Source: Cranoglanis bouderius (Eukaryota; Chordata; Actinopteri; Siluriformes; Cranoglanididae). From it: a stretch of DNA of 64,000 nucleotides. A program made the translations under genes and the position numbers. This document shows positions 1 to 29,989 of the stretch, one piece after another. Under the pieces are notes generated by a model. The model did not search any database, was not told where the DNA came from, and was given only the letters and a program-made list of their open reading frames with translations. Each line of letters begins with the position of its first letter. The stretch's first letter is position 1. The stretch lies in NCBI GenBank assembly GCA_023630585.1, contig CM042564.1, forward strand, positions 17,912,742 through 17,976,741, given 5' to 3'.

Positions 1-16919
<16,919 letters not shown>

Positions 16920-17365
16920 CTACCTAACCCCTCTGGGACTTGAGGTTCATATGAGCTCAGTGAGCTTTGAAAATGTTTTTGGCTGGAAACGTGCCTTTCG
17001 TGTGGGATCTTGATTATTTATTCTGTTTCACTGGGGAAGATGATGTTGAAATTGCTGATATACTCATTCTCTATGTATGTTCTTATCTTCTCTTTTCTGT
17101 GTGTTTATTCAAGTGTGTATTCATGCGTACACAGTGTGTCTGTGCATATGTGTAAGTACCGGGGGAAAGGGGTTTATTCTAGGCCCATACGGTTTTTAGT
17201 TTGTCCCTCTAGGGGAACTTTTAAACATTCTATGCAGAACCCCACAACAGTGCTCCCCGATCAAAGAGGGTTCCACATAGAATACCTTTAGGGAGCTAGA
17301 ACTTCTTTTTATAAGAGTGTGTGTATGTGTAACTATATTATATATAGTTAAAAAAGATTTTAGAT
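16920..17365 (+). other. Probable map3k6 3' UTR and downstream sequence
   Basis: Follows the TAA. No transposon recognised. No clear AATAAA lies before the Tc1 remnant at 17370, so the transcript end is not fixed; candidate AATAAA hexamers near 17381, 18810 and 19062 are not decisive. Confidence 0.4.
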
Positions 17366-17369
17366 ATAC

Positions 17370-17725
17370 AGACAGGTGACAAATAAAAGGAAAGTCCAAA
17401 CAGCGTTGGGCCAAAACAAGCTGCCAGAACAGATTAAATGTGCCTTGGTAAGTGTCTGGAGCTGTACTCGATGGGTAAACAGCATCCTTCCAAAAGCTGT
17501 GTTCTCAGTTGGTGTTTTGATGACGGTGCTGGGAGAGTTCTGTCTAACACCAAAATCTCCCATAGCTGTTCAGCTTGGTCGAGATCTAGTGACTGTGAAG
17601 GTCATAGCATATAATTTACATCATTTTCATATTCATCAGACCATTCAGTGAGCCCTCGAGCCCTGTGGATGAGGACATTATTATCCTGGCAAAGACCTCT
17701 CTAATCACGATAGTAATGTTTCATC
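17370..17725 (-). mobile_element. Tc1/mariner-like transposase remnant (C-terminal part)
   Basis: On the - strand it reads PSQSLDLDQAEQLWEIL, matching the PSQSPDLNPIEHLWEIL block that carries the catalytic Glu, and upstream a frameshifted TEW-like piece. A related piece lies at 52125-52370. No inverted repeats seen, so ends are approximate. Confidence 0.7.
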
Positions 17726-19120
17726 ATAGGATAAAGGTGATCAGACAGAAAACTTTGTATTGATCTGCAGTGAGTATATCCTTTAAGGGAACAAGTGGAC
17801 CCAAAGCAGAACAGCAGAACCACTGTTTTTCCTTTAGTATGTTACCTGTGTGTATGTACAGCTGTGGGAGTACATGAGATTTGACATTTTATTCATTTTG
17901 AATGTCAGATGTTCTTACCTCCAACAACTTCAGAAGCAATTTGTTTGCTTTAGACAGCTGATAAATTGTGAACTGTTTAAAATGACCTGTTTCACTGGAA
18001 ACTTTGTGTACTGATACTGTGATTTTACCATGTCTATGTTTATTCCTGAAATTCTTCAGAATAAGACATAACTTGAACATGTAATCTGTAATTGTTACTT
18101 GTTTAAAGCTTCCACTCTACAATGAATCAACTTTTTAGTGCAACTGTAAGACTATTTCTAACACCAACAACACTACAAAGTAATGGACATTAAAACTGTA
18201 ACTGTTTCAGCAAGTCCTGATTCATTAACTGTGTGTATTTGATTTTACTCTCACTCACTCACTCACTTACTTTCAGTTACCAGTTTATCCTGGTTCCAGG
18301 GTTGCAGTGTATCCAGAGCCTATCCCAGGCACACTGGGTATGAGGTGGGGATATACACCCTGGATAGCACAGCACACACACATGCAGGCAATTTATTTAC
18401 TCAGGGCAATTTATCTTAGCCTCTCCTCCTACTGGCATGTTTTTGTAGCCATTCAAGAAAGTACTCCGGGTTTCCTGAGTACATGCACAGAAATGCAGAC
18501 AGTAACCTGAGCTCGTGATCAAACCAAGGACCCTGGAGCTGTGAGGCTGCAATGCTACCCATTGTACCACATATATTGCGTTGTTCTTTGATTTAAGAAC
18601 TGTGTGTCAGATTCATGGGTGAAAAGTAACGAACTACATGTACTCTTATTACAGTATTTGAATACATGGTTCACTGTAACGGTACTTTTGTGAGTATAAT
18701 TAAATCACAGTAGTTTTATTTGAGGGCTTTTTAAATTAAACTATTAAGCATCACTATATTTATCTTGGATCAACCTTACAGAGTAAAAGACCCCAGAAGA
18801 CTGAAAGCCAATAAAAAGACAGTATGTGCGATTTTTAAATAATTGAATTTCAGGACCCTAACAAAATAAGAGCAGCAATGTCCGAGACAGTGGAGACAGA
18901 TGAGCATCCCCTTCGTTTCATCCATTATGTTCAGTTTTAAACGCTTCAAAGAAAACAGCGTGATAATGATCTGCAAGTTGTGTGAGCCAAAACCTGTGGA
19001 GATATCTAACCTGTGGAAACATGTATAGGTAAGCCATTAGCTCGGTGAGCTATGAAAGCTCGGTAATAAACTTGAGATGTCACTTGGGTGTTCAGTAGCA
19101 TTCGCCTATTATATTAATTA
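17726..19120 (+). other. Intergenic DNA with one SINE
   Basis: Apart from the SINE at 18268-18575 I see AT-rich unique sequence and no supported gene. Confidence 0.6.
18268..18575 (-). repeat. V-SINE-like element (copy 2)
   Basis: Reverse orientation: the head is at 18575 (GGTACAATGGGTAGCATTGC) with GGTTTGATCACGAGC as B-box-like block, and the tail near 18268 carries CCAGTTTATCCTGG. Confidence 0.65.
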
Positions 19121-19122
19121 TA

Positions 19123-19636
19123 CACTATATGGCCAAAAGTTTGGGGACACCTGACCATCACACCCACATGTGCTTTTTGAACATCTCATTCCAAATTTAG
19201 CCCCCCTGTACTGCTATAATAACTTCCACTCTTCTGGGAAGGCTTTCCAGTAGATTTTGGAGCATGGCTGTGGGGAATTGCCCATTCACTTAAAATAGCA
19301 TTAGTGAGATCAGGCACTGATGTAAGGCGAGAAGATCTGGCGTGTAGTCGATATTCCCGTTCATTCACTGTTCAGTGGATTTGAGGTTAGAGCTCTGTGC
19401 ACGCTACTCAAGTTCTTCCACTCCAACACTGGCGAACCATGCCTTCATTGACCTCATTTTGTACACAGGGGCATTGTCATACTAGAGCATGTTTGAGCCT
19501 CTTAGTTCCAGCAAAGGGAAATTGTACTGCTCAGTTCTAGACAATTATGTGCTTCCAACTTTGTGGCAAACAGTTTGGGGAAGGCCCACATATAGGAGTG
19601 ATGGTCAGGTGTCCACAAACTTTTGGCCATATAGTG
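19123..19636. mobile_element. Non-autonomous TA-flanked element (MITE)
   Basis: Inverted ends CACTATATGGCCAAAAGTTT at the left and AAACTTTTGGCCATATAGTG at the right with TA on both sides, the Tc1/mariner insertion signature. The inside (514 bp total) has no transposase motif. Confidence 0.85.
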
Positions 19637-19739
19637 TATCCAAGTGCTGTGTAGGGGCATCTTTGCTAAATAGCTAACTGTAGCTAGAAACAAATGTATA
19701 CTATACTAATTCCCCAAATCTTTGAAACTGCATTCATAA

Positions 19740-20875
19740 TGGGGTTCAGCTGGACTAGATGCAACTGGGCCTGATTACTGCCAGCCCTGTTCAATCAAAC
19801 CAACACTTAAATAGAACTTTTACAACAGCATGAAGTTGGTTAAAAGGTCTTACCCAGTAACACACTGTCAATACTTAAAGAAATTCCAGAAATGACAAGG
19901 AAGAAGGTGATTGAAATACATCAATCTGGAAAGGGTTCCAACACTATTTCAAAGACTCTGGGACGCCAAAGGACCACATTATCTCCAAATGGAAAAAACT
20001 CGGCACAGTATTGAACCTTCCCAGAAGTGGCCGACCTTCCAAAATTCCTCCAAGAGCTCAGCAACAACTCATCCAGCAAGTCACAAAAGAGCCAAGGACA
20101 ACATCAAAGGACCAACAGTCCTCTCTTGCATCAATAAAGGTCACTGTTCATGACTCCAATATGAGAAAGACACTGGGCAACAAAAGCAAAAGCATGGAAG
20201 AGTGATGAGGCAAAAACCACTGTTAACCCAGAAGAACATTAAGTCTCATCTGAATTTTGCCAAAACACACCTTGATGATCCTCAAACCTTTTGGGAGAAT
20301 GTTCTGTGGACTGATGAGTCAAAAGTGGAACTTCTGTTACAGGGATCCCGTTACATCTGGTGTAAACCAAATACAGAATTCCACAAAAAGAACATCATAC
20401 CTACGGTCAAGCATGGTGGTGGCAGTGTGATGGTGTGGGGATGCTTTGCTGCTTCAGGGCCTGGACAACTTGCAATAATTGAGGGAAACATGAATTCTGC
20501 TCTCTACCAGAAAATTCTACAGAAACTCCAAACGGATTATGCAGCAAGACCATGATAGGAGTAAACCCTAATCCTAGATGTAAGAGAAAGACTGATCTCC
20601 AGTTATCTGAAGCGTTTGGTTGCAGTTATTGCTGCTAAAGGTGACACAACCAGATTTTAAGTTTAAGGGGGCAGTTAGTTTTTCACATGGGTGATAGGTG
20701 TTGGATAACTTTTTGTTTCCCTTCAATAAAATAAATAAATAAATAAAAACTGATTGTGTGTTTACTCAGGTTGCCTTTGTTTAATGTTGTATTATTTTTG
20801 AAGATCTAAAACTATTTAGTATGAGATATACACAAAAACAGAAGTAATCAGGGCAAGTACATTTTCACAGCACTG
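19740..20875 (+). mobile_element. Tc1/mariner-like element, 5' truncated, broken transposase
   Basis: Right end CACAGCACTGTA stands next to TA. Frames give KKVIEIHQSGKGSNTISKTL and, at 20202-20555, NVLWTDESKVELLLQGSRYI and GGGSVMVWGCFAASGPG, including the first catalytic Asp in WTDES. Stops and frameshifts between them, and the second Asp and Glu are lost. The left inverted repeat is missing. Confidence 0.85.
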
Positions 20876-20958
20876 TAGTAGAACATTTAAAATTGTCCAG
20901 TGAGTCTGAAATGCAGTTTCCTGTATATTGACATTACAAAAGTCTAATTTTTCACCTA

Positions 20959-22154
20959 CAGTTGCAATCAAAATTATTCAACCCCATTGCAAAATTTACA
21001 ATTTCAGCTGTTTGCAATGAACAAATCAAACAAAAGCAATTGAAATAGTTCAACACGACGAATGCTTCAAGTGGTTTCCCCAAATTCAACTGAAAATGCA
21101 ACTTATAACGACTTCTCCAGTCTCAAAATGATTCAACCCCCTGAATAGAATCCATCACAACAGCACAAATATGCAAAACAGGTGTTGTCTCAAGCACACT
21201 TGATGCAACTAATCACCGGCTTCATTAGTTGCACCAGGTGTGCTTGAGCTGGAACACATGAAATACCTGAACTGGCTAGGGGCAGAAAATACATGAAATA
21301 CCTGTATGGGGCAGAAAAAGGAAGCTATCAACGGCTGCAACCAGATTTCTGAGAAGGCAGGTTGTGAAAAACCCTCGAGTGACTGCAAAAGATCTGCAGC
21401 AAGACTTGGTGGCAACAGGCACTGAGGTTTCAGTGAGCACAGTATGGCATATACTAAATGCAGACCGTTTCCATGCCAGAACTCCAAAACGTACACCACT
21501 ACTGACCCAAAAGCACAAGAAAACTCAGCCCAAAATCATATAAATAAGCCACAGAAGTTTTGGGATTCTGTTCTGTGGTGCGATGAAACAAAACTTTTCG
21601 GCATGATGAATGAACAAAGAACACTCTGTCCACAGTCAAGCATGGTGGTGGCTCGGTGATGCTCTGGGGCTGCTTTGCGTCCTCTGGCACTGGAAACCTG
21701 CAGTGTGTGGAAGGCAAGATGGATTCATTGAAGTATCCTAGGAGAAAACGTCATGCCGTCTGTGAGGAAGCTGAAGCTTGGGCGTCATTGGACCTTCCAA
21801 CAGAACAATGATCCCAGCCATTGCTAATGGGGAATGGGCTAAGATTCCTCAGGAACGCTGCCAGAAGCTGGTGTCTGGCTATGCATCTCGTTTGCAGCAG
21901 GTCATAACAGCAAAAGGGTGCCCTACTAAGTAGTAAAGATGCTTGCCATGAAGGGGTTGAATAATTTTGAAACTCAAGAAGTCATTATAAGTTGCATTTT
22001 CAGTTGAATTTGGGGAAACCACTTGAAGCATTCATTGTGTTGAACTATTTCAATTGCTTTTGTTTGATTTGTTCATTGCAAACAGCTGAAATTTTGACAA
22101 TTTTAACAATAAATCTGATTTGCAATGGGGGCTGAATAATTTTGATTGCAACTG
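20959..22154 (+). mobile_element. Tc1/mariner-like element with 200-bp inverted repeats, dead transposase
   Basis: Starts CAGTTGCAATCAAAATTATT and ends AATTTTGATTGCAACTG, TA at both sides. Both ends share long inverted blocks (AACAGCTGAAAT, ATTTGGGGAAACCACTTGAA). Inside, SVMLWGCFASSGTGNLQCVE is left of the transposase with many stops and a deletion of the catalytic region. Confidence 0.88.
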
Positions 22155-22156
22155 TA

Positions 22157-22879
22157 TATTATATTATAGATTTCATACATTTTACTTAATGTAATTACCA
22201 CACTTAAATTACCACAAACTTCTCCCCTCATTCTTTGTTGTCCATGGCAATGATGGAATTGTGTCAGTTGTAGATATATACAAAAGTCATTTGTAACTAT
22301 TAATGCAAGTAGTTTTTCACTGGATTCCTAGAGTAATATTTTACTGTACTACAGTACTTTTAATCAGGTCATTGTGTTTTGTACTCTTTCAAACGCTGAT
22401 AAAATGTAACTTTGTCACCATTTAAAAGACACTTTTTCAGAAAATAAAAAAATCACAGAAATATAGTGTGCAAGCTCAGACTGTACAAAGGGGCGATATG
22501 AGACAACAGTTGAGATGCTACACTGATGTTGCGCCGAATTGATTGACCTAGATACACTGTGGTCTTGATACAACTTTAATATTTCTAAGAATAGCAATGC
22601 AGTAGAATAGACAGTGTAAAGAAAAAACATGGATTTATTTATGAAGTCATTTTATTTTGGAACACAGTGTAAAAATATAATGTGATGTGGTGATGGGTTG
22701 CATGTCTGGGCCAAATATTTCAGATATTTTCCTTGACATCAGTGGGCCAATGCGGTAGAAGTGAGGCAGCTCTGAACATTCAGACCATCTTGTTTTCATG
22801 CTGTTGACTTCACCGTAGCAACAGCTGTGGGTCTCTTTTCTGTGTTCCACCCACCTCTACCCGCCCCCCCCCCCCCCTT

Positions 22880-22943
<64 letters not shown>

Positions 22944-23765
22944 CCTGTGTTTTGTGTTACTGCAGATCCATTTGTAAGGATCAAACTGGAGAATGGCAGC
23001 TGAAATTCCCATTCCTTATTTACCTCATTTTATTTTTACGACATGACAGGAGACATGTTGGGACAGTGGACTAGTGCATGCTTGTCTGTTCAGTAAAGAA
23101 ATGAGGAGAGACACCAGAAAGAAGTCTGGATGTTGGAATTTGCATGGTGTTCTTAGGTTGGACTCATTTTTCTTTTGTTGTTTTTAACTGGATTTTTAGT
23201 CATTTGCTTTGTGTACTTACATGAATCCACCAGGTGAGGGTGCAAGGCAACACAGTTCACTGCTGGTGGTTTATAGTACATCTACTTGGCCTCAGTCATG
23301 GTGCCTGTCAGATTCAGCTTACTTTTCACTTGCCATTGTGTTTACAGTGAGGTAATTCCACACACACTGTCTTACAGAGGCAGGACAGTAAGACTTTCAC
23401 GTCTGTGGACTGCTGTGTCTCTGTGTCCGCTCCCTGCTGGCTCTGGACTTTATCCACAGTGTTATCACTCAGCTGACTGTCAATAAGGTGTTTTAGTGTG
23501 TGCCAGGAAGTAAGGATTTGGGCTTGGTCATGAGTGTCATGTGATGGAATAGAGATGAGACATAATAAAGGTGTACCTGCAAGAATGTGTTGGTGTCTGG
23601 GCTTGGCATATGAGTCAGCGCTCTCTGCTTACAGGCAGTCTGTTTCAAATGACAAATCTAACAGGCATTTTAATGATAGTGGCTTTGTTTTGCTTGATAT
23701 AAGACAGCATTGATGGTTTTGATCACTGAGTATACTCTAATTCCACAGTATACAAATAGAATATA
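22157..23765 (+). other. Intergenic DNA with a GT microsatellite
   Basis: Poly-C at 22864-22877 followed by (GT)n at 22884-22941. Otherwise unique sequence with no supported gene. Confidence 0.6.
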
Positions 23766-23767
23766 AA

Positions 23768-24078
23768 AATGTTTGCCTCAAACCTCCAGGATTGAGGGTT
23801 CGAATCCTGCCACTTCCCTTTGTGCATGGAGTTTTCATGTTCTCCCTGTACTTCGGGGGTTTCCTCTGGGTACTCCGGTTTCCTCCCCCAGTCCAAAGAC
23901 AGGTGTTGTAGGCTGATTGGCATTTCCAGATTGTCCGTAGTGTGTGATTGTGCCCTGCGATGGGTTGGCACCCCATCCAGGGTGTCCTCCGGCTTGTGCC
24001 CCGAGTTCCCTGGGATAGGCTCAAGAGACCTTGTATAAGATAAGCGGTATGGAAAATGAGTGGATGGATGGATGGAAA
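23768..24078 (+). repeat. V-SINE-like element (copy 3), nearly full
   Basis: GGGTTCGAATCC box, middle block CATGTTCTCCCTGTACTTCG and GTTTCCTCCCCCAGTCC, tail GCGATGGGTTGGCACCCC and AGCGGTATGGAAAATGAG ending in GGATG repeats. The head is slightly truncated. Confidence 0.8.
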
Positions 24079-26210
24079 TGACAACTGTTGATTGTTAGGT
24101 GTTGGAAACTTCCATTGATCTTAATTTTCTTCTCTTTGTGCAATACTTGACTAGATCATATCAATTTCAATTTCAGATCAATTTGCCCATAATACGAATC
24201 ATTTAAAACCGTTTGTAATGTTGTAAAGGACTTAGATGTTACAGACTGAATACAGTTTATTGAGCTTGTGTTTTCTTGTGCAAATGTGATGCTAATCCAT
24301 TCAGCCTGAGCAGATTGTTGTTAAATGCTGCTGCTTATCATGATGGGCCTGCTCAGATATTGTGAAGAAAATTAAGGAATTATTGTTGTTTTCATAATTT
24401 TGGACTGCTTGCTTTTGCCCCAGCTTATGCTACAAGTCATCTCTTTGCTAGCTAGTGACTGGGGGTGTATCTAACCCCTTAAAGGTCATTAAGGAATGTT
24501 GGGGATTTTAGTCAAAGGAGTTTGGCAGGAAGAGGGAAGTCCTTTGGGGGCCTGAGGATTAGGCTTTTTCTAATGTAGTATGGAGAGATAAAGACCATTC
24601 GCAGTGGGTAAGAGGTGCTAGAACTTTTTCTGTGAACACATTAAATGTGCCTTGTTAATTTACTCTTCTGATTTCACAGACAGATCAGATGTTTTAGGTA
24701 ATCCCATGTTAATCCACAATAAAGTCAGGGGTCATTTGGGCATAAAGTACCAGAGTGCTTTGATACTGCGATGAGACACACGATGGCTTTTAATTCATCA
24801 ACGACATCATTAACGGTAATCAATTCTGGGAAATGGTATCTGATGACATGAATGCCATTTGGCAAGTGAACGTGATGATGATCCTGTCACTGCCTGAGAG
24901 TCTCAATGTTTGAGCATGCTTCACGCCATGACCTCCACATGGGACCTCAGCATTTGTGTGTAATGGAACTGTGTTTCAGTGGGTCTGGCCATGTGCTGCT
25001 GTCAGCACTTCACACACTGCTTTGCTTTGTCATATTAGCTTGTGTTGTGTGCAGGACATTTAGCCTAGTGTACAGTTACATGGAGGATTCTGTTGGATTG
25101 TACTGTGAGGCACAACAAGATTTTATTTTATTTTTTTGCCGTGTATACAAGTAAGCTTTTTAAGTGCATATACCTGTATCACTAGTCTACTACCTGAGTC
25201 TTAGCATTAGTTTTTAAAGAGAAAGTGAGCGATTGAAAGCAGCGAAGCAGAACTGATCTATGACCTTTTCACCCAACGTGATCTTAACCCACTGAGCTTG
25301 TGTGTGTCCTGCTGCCACTCGTCCATCTATTTAACGTCAAATAACAGCCGGCCTTCATGGCCCTCTATTCACATTCAGCTTCAGTATGCAGCCTGATTGT
25401 GTCACATACAAGTGGTCAAGTTCTTTTACTGAAAGGCTTCATTTCATGTCCAAGCTGCTTGCCCATTCCTGAAGAGGAACTGATGCAAATAGCACGTCTG
25501 ATCTCTCATTGAGCTGTCATAATTCCTCCAGGACCTCATGCTAAACTGAAATAGAAACTTTTATAGAGATTGGAGAAAAGTTTGCAAGCATTCACCGGTT
25601 GCTGGGGGGGAGTTGCTGGTTCATTTTGTCCTTTTCCCTCTCTGTCCACTCAGCCCTCCATTTATCATGGTAATAAAGGAGAATAGAAGGGGAGGATAGT
25701 AAGCTGGAGGGGGGCAGGAGCCAGTGTGCATGACAGTAGAGTAGAAGGAGGTGTTCTGGGATGGACTGGACCTCAAATACAACTTGTATAGTACATTGAA
25801 AGTGTGTGTACATGTGTGCCTGGGAGTAGAAACAGACTTGTAACAGAGGCACAAAAAGGTTTGGATTCATGTGTAAAATTGTGAAATTTACTGAATAACC
25901 AAGATTAAAACAAAACGATGTGTGTTTATTATCCTATTTGCATTCTGTACTATATAAAATAATACAGTGAAGCCTGTATAGAGATGTGGGGACTGTTAAA
26001 CCCAGAATATATTGCAGGTATTCAGCATGTGTGAGCCAATTCAACAGGTATAATTATATGTATATTTATTATTACACTTTGGTGTAATAGTTAGAGCCTA
26101 TTTTCTGTCACATTGCTTCATAACAAATATGCCAGTAAGAAAAGTATTGTCTCTTCACATGTAAGTCTGATTAGACCTGAGGAATTTTGGGTTCATACAG
26201 CTCTACTGCA
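24079..26210 (+). other. Intergenic DNA without recognised repeats
   Basis: Mostly unique sequence. 24740-24905 has evenly spaced homeodomain-like TAAT cores (TTTTAATTCATC, CATTAACGGTAATCAATT) and is discussed as a possible enhancer. No supported gene. Confidence 0.55.
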
Positions 26211-26218
26211 AATTTACT

Positions 26219-26653
26219 GTCCCTCCAGGATTTCACACTTTTGCGATCGCAGAAATGAGCGCAAAATCAAGCAAACTCCACAATATTCGGAGGAGTTTGC
26301 AATTTTTCTACATTACTGCAGATTTTCTGCAGATTTGGGCCAAAATGCATCATGTGACATCACCACATTCAGCCAAAGCCCTCTTCGAATCACGTGCGTC
26401 GGACATGATTACAGCTAAAAGGCCTCATTTACCAACAAACATAATTGCGAAAGACTGTGCAAAACAATTTCGTGCAATTGCAATTTAGTCAATTCAAGTT
26501 TCCGCAAAAAAAAAAAAAGCAAAAAGCAAAAAAAAAAAGTTAAACAATTTTGAAATTTTTTTAAAAAAGCTGCAGCAAAATCAAACATTTTTGGCCGCAA
26601 CAATCACAAAAAAACAAACAAACAAAAAAAACTGTGCAGTCCTGTACGGGCTG
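26219..26653 (+). mobile_element. hAT-like MITE, family C (copy 1)
   Basis: Flanked by a perfect 8-bp duplication AATTTACT at 26211-26218 and 26654-26661. Starts GTCCCTCCAGGATTTC and ends CCTGTACGGGCTG. Shares AGCCAAAGCCCTCTTCGA and TTTACCAACAAACAT with 38710-38990 and 43621-44006. No coding remnant recognised. Confidence 0.75.
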
Positions 26654-26661
26654 AATTTACT

Positions 26662-28545
26662 ACTAAGTTCATTTCTAATAGATACTCTACTCTGGCCCTG
26701 GATAGTGAACTAGTACACGTGGGGGACATTTTTGGCATTCACACCATTGTGATTTTATTAAGGGGCCACCGATGACCCTGGTTACTCAGTAAAGTGACCC
26801 CTAGACTCTATGACACAATAGGTAGGATTCCTCAGTGAAACGCATGCTAAACCTGAGCTTTAGCACTTTACTTCAGTGTTTAAGCTCCACTTTTACTGTC
26901 TAAACAGAGTTTCGATGTTAAAATTGCAATCCTTATATCACATATGGCCCGTAATCAGATTTTGTTTGAAAAGTCAATGGCTTTGCATTGATCTGTGGGT
27001 GTTATCTTTGCTTTGAAATAATCCCATCACAGTTTTGTCGAGAATGTGAGGTACAGTTCAACATTTTTAAGACACGTAGAAGCCTCTGTTCCAATTTTTT
27101 CATTCTATTTACATTACAAGTAAACTTTCTTGCTTAGTTTTGCGTAATGTGACAAATTGGGCACAAAAATCCCCTTTTTCTTTCCTTGTCAGTGACAGTA
27201 GTGGGGGGTGTTTTCAGGTTTTCATGATACTCTTTTATGCACAGTGTGTTGTTCACTGAATCTCTGCTGGCTGCTCCAATGCTCATGTGATTACATCATG
27301 TTCTATTGTGTGTGCTGTTTTCCTCGAGCCTGGATCTCTTGCTCTGTATTCAGCTTCAGGCCTGCAATGTTCACTCTGATTACACACAAAGAAATTCAGC
27401 TTGTGTTTGTGAATGGATGCATAAGTTCCTGTGTGTGTACATGTGCTTCCTGTGCGTATATCTATACATGAGTGAAAGAGAGAGAGAGAGAGTAAGAGAC
27501 TGCCGCTTGCAATGAACCCCTACTTTTCCTGTGCACCCATGTATGATTGGACACTTAATAAACTCGCTCCTGTCTCTTACCATTTTCCTTCCATTTCCTT
27601 TCATCTGCAGCTTTAGACCAGCTCTGTGGCGCTGTTTTTCCAGCTCATAAGGATCTTCCCTTCAACCAGAAAGGTTTTGTGTGAAGCTCTAACTGGAAAA
27701 ATCATGCAGTACTTGCTCTAGCTTATAAGTGTGAAGTTTCTTTAACAATCCTACATCAGTTCAAACAAGATCTAACACTTAGCACCAGTGCAAATCAAAG
27801 TCTACTGGCAGAAAGTGTCTGAATGTAACCAATTAAGAAAGAATTGAATCTTGTAAATACTGTATGAGATGCAGCTTGAGTGTATTTTTTTTGCATCATC
27901 TAAAAGCAGGACAATATTCCATTTATCTAAGTATCCGATTATGTAACACCATGAGATTTTGTAATCATGATGCAATGTCATGACGTTTAAGCATTACAGC
28001 TCATTTTAATTCAAATGTTCCTGGAATGCTGGGGTTCATTAAACTAATGTTACTGTGTAGCATTTTAAACCAAATATACAAAAACACAGGAATTCAGGAG
28101 CAAAAATGAACAGATATCTAAATAAATGACTATAATTATATTAAAATCTCTCTATATATTTGGTGCAAACTGTACGAATCTCATCATTTTGAATATTATA
28201 TGTTTGCTTTTACTTGCTTATTGTAGTCAATACTTTAAATAAGACTAGTTGGTGAGGATGTATTTAAGAAGGGCAAGTCTGTACTAACTTCACAAGAACT
28301 TCAAGAACAGTTACACCAAAAATACAAGTTCAAATTAGAACATATTGCCTATTTATTAAACTATAATGCCGTCCTGTGCATAACAGTTGTATGACTGTAT
28401 ACCACCCTTCTTATGTTGTACCATCATATGCTATATAATGAACAGTTTTTGTTCAAGATTTTATCACAATAAAGCTCATGGATTAGATAACAATCACGTT
28501 AAAGGTTAATTGCATTTACATTTCCAGAACATTGTAAATTATGTT
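26662..28545 (+). other. Intergenic DNA, no feature seen
   Basis: AT-rich unique sequence with a short GA run at 27474-27492. Open frames are short and unlike any family I know. Confidence 0.55.
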
Positions 28546-28548
28546 CCA

Positions 28549-29016
28549 CTATTTATGCATGGAATTAAAGTTAGACGTCACGGCTAGATTTAAATAAATA
28601 AATAAATAACTTCTGCCCCTACATGGATGTGCTCCAGGCATTGTAATGAGTATCTGCATTTGACTGTGAAGAGTCAATCTATCAGACTTTAGTCTTACAG
28701 ACATTTTATTTCTCATTTTATTTCCAAGGAACAACCCACATTGTCCTCTATGTGCCAGTCTCTGCTGCAGCACTTTCACTTCTCCTGAGTGTCCTTGTCC
28801 CCATCCCCCTTCATACTCCTCTTCTGTGTCCACTTCTGTGTGACAGGTGGCTCTTGGGGTTTGTGTGTTAGCACAGGCCAACAGCTGCACAAAGGAGCCC
28901 CACTGGGTCTTTGGTGGGACGGTGTGTCCCCTCTCAAACGTGCCATTTGCCTCCCCCTCATCATATCGCAGCCATGTCTGTTTCTGTTGTGGTCTACAGG
29001 TGACAAACAGTGTCAC
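28549..29016 (-). CDS. Hypothetical ORF, 155 codons, doubtful
   Basis: An ATG-to-stop frame on the - strand with mixed, non-repetitive composition (MTLFVTCRPQQKQTWLRYDE, then TEEEYEGGWGQGHSGEV). No domain, signal peptide or membrane segment is recognised. Two other frames are also open across 28780-29010, which argues that GC content rather than selection keeps it open. The C-terminal part runs into an AAAT repeat. It could be a repeat fragment or a chance frame. Confidence 0.15.
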   Translation of the reverse strand: MTLFVTCRPQQKQTWLRYDEGEANGTFERGHTVPPKTQWGSFVQLLACANTQTPRATCHTEVDTEEEYEGGWGQGHSGEVKVLQQRLAHRGQCGLFLGNKMRNKMSVRLKSDRLTLHSQMQILITMPGAHPCRGRSYLFIYLNLAVTSNFNSMHK

Positions 29017-29104
29017 GGTTTATTTTGATTTGTCTGAACAGAATTGCATTTCTCAATGTATCGGGGCTACTGGAAATACACCTAGCAATTACAGTACAGT
29101 AAAA

Positions 29105-29300
29105 AGACTGTATGCCTTAGTGGTTAGCATGTTTGCCTTGCATCTCCGGGTTTGGGGGTTTGAATCCCTCCTCCACCCTCTGTGTGCCGAGCTTGCATGC
29201 TCTCCCCATGCTCCGGGGGTTTCCTCCAGATACTCTAGTTTTCTCCCCAGTCCAAAGACATGTGTTGAAGGATGATTGGCATTTCCAAATTGTCTCCGTC
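29105..29300 (+). repeat. V-SINE-like element (copy 4), 3' truncated
   Basis: CTTAGTGGTTAGCATGTTTG head, GGGTTTGAATCCC box, GCATGCTCTCCCCATGCTCC and TTTCCTCCAGATACTC middle; stops after ATTGGCATTTCCAAATTGTC. Confidence 0.75.
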
Positions 29301-29989
29301 CATTAGACTAATATTAAAATATTGCCAAATTCCCATTAATATTGGAATATTGATGCGCATGTAAACATAGTCAGTGTGAGCTGTGGAGATTAGTGAAAAA
29401 TTAGAAATACCATCTGCATAAAATGATCAAAACATAAAACCTGCAAGTGATCTAAGACCTGCCTGCCAATCATTCACCAACCCCCTCAGGGCTGCTGCTT
29501 ACTGTGTTTTTGAGATCTTATTATTTTGGTTGCATTAAAATATTTGACGAGTCACTGGACAGTCATTGTTTTGTTTTTTGGACGCCAGTTTAGCATTCAT
29601 AGTATCAGACACTGGTTAATTAGCCTTGCTCTAATTCAATGTTAAATGCATTTCCATTGTAATATACTTTCATATTTCATGAATTTTACCAATTATAAAT
29701 GTTTCTTTAATGATATATTCTACAAAAACGTGTTAGAAACCCGAACTTGTACCTGAGAACGACCTGTACACTATCTGACATAGCCGTGTTAAATAAATAA
29801 ATAAATAAATCAGCTGAGCGCCCACTCGGTTTGAAAGTGTGGCTCCAGGGTAGGATCCACCGCAAGGAGCACGCAGGTATACCCTCTAAAAATAACAAGA
29901 CGTTGGGACACGATAAAGCATTGTCCTCACGCTGATATATCAAAACAAGACAGCGTATCGTTATCTGCATTTAAATGTAGAATGTAAAC
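29301..29989 (+). other. Intergenic DNA upstream of map7d1
   Basis: AT-rich, one AAAT repeat at 29788-29808. No gene or transposon recognised. Confidence 0.55.
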
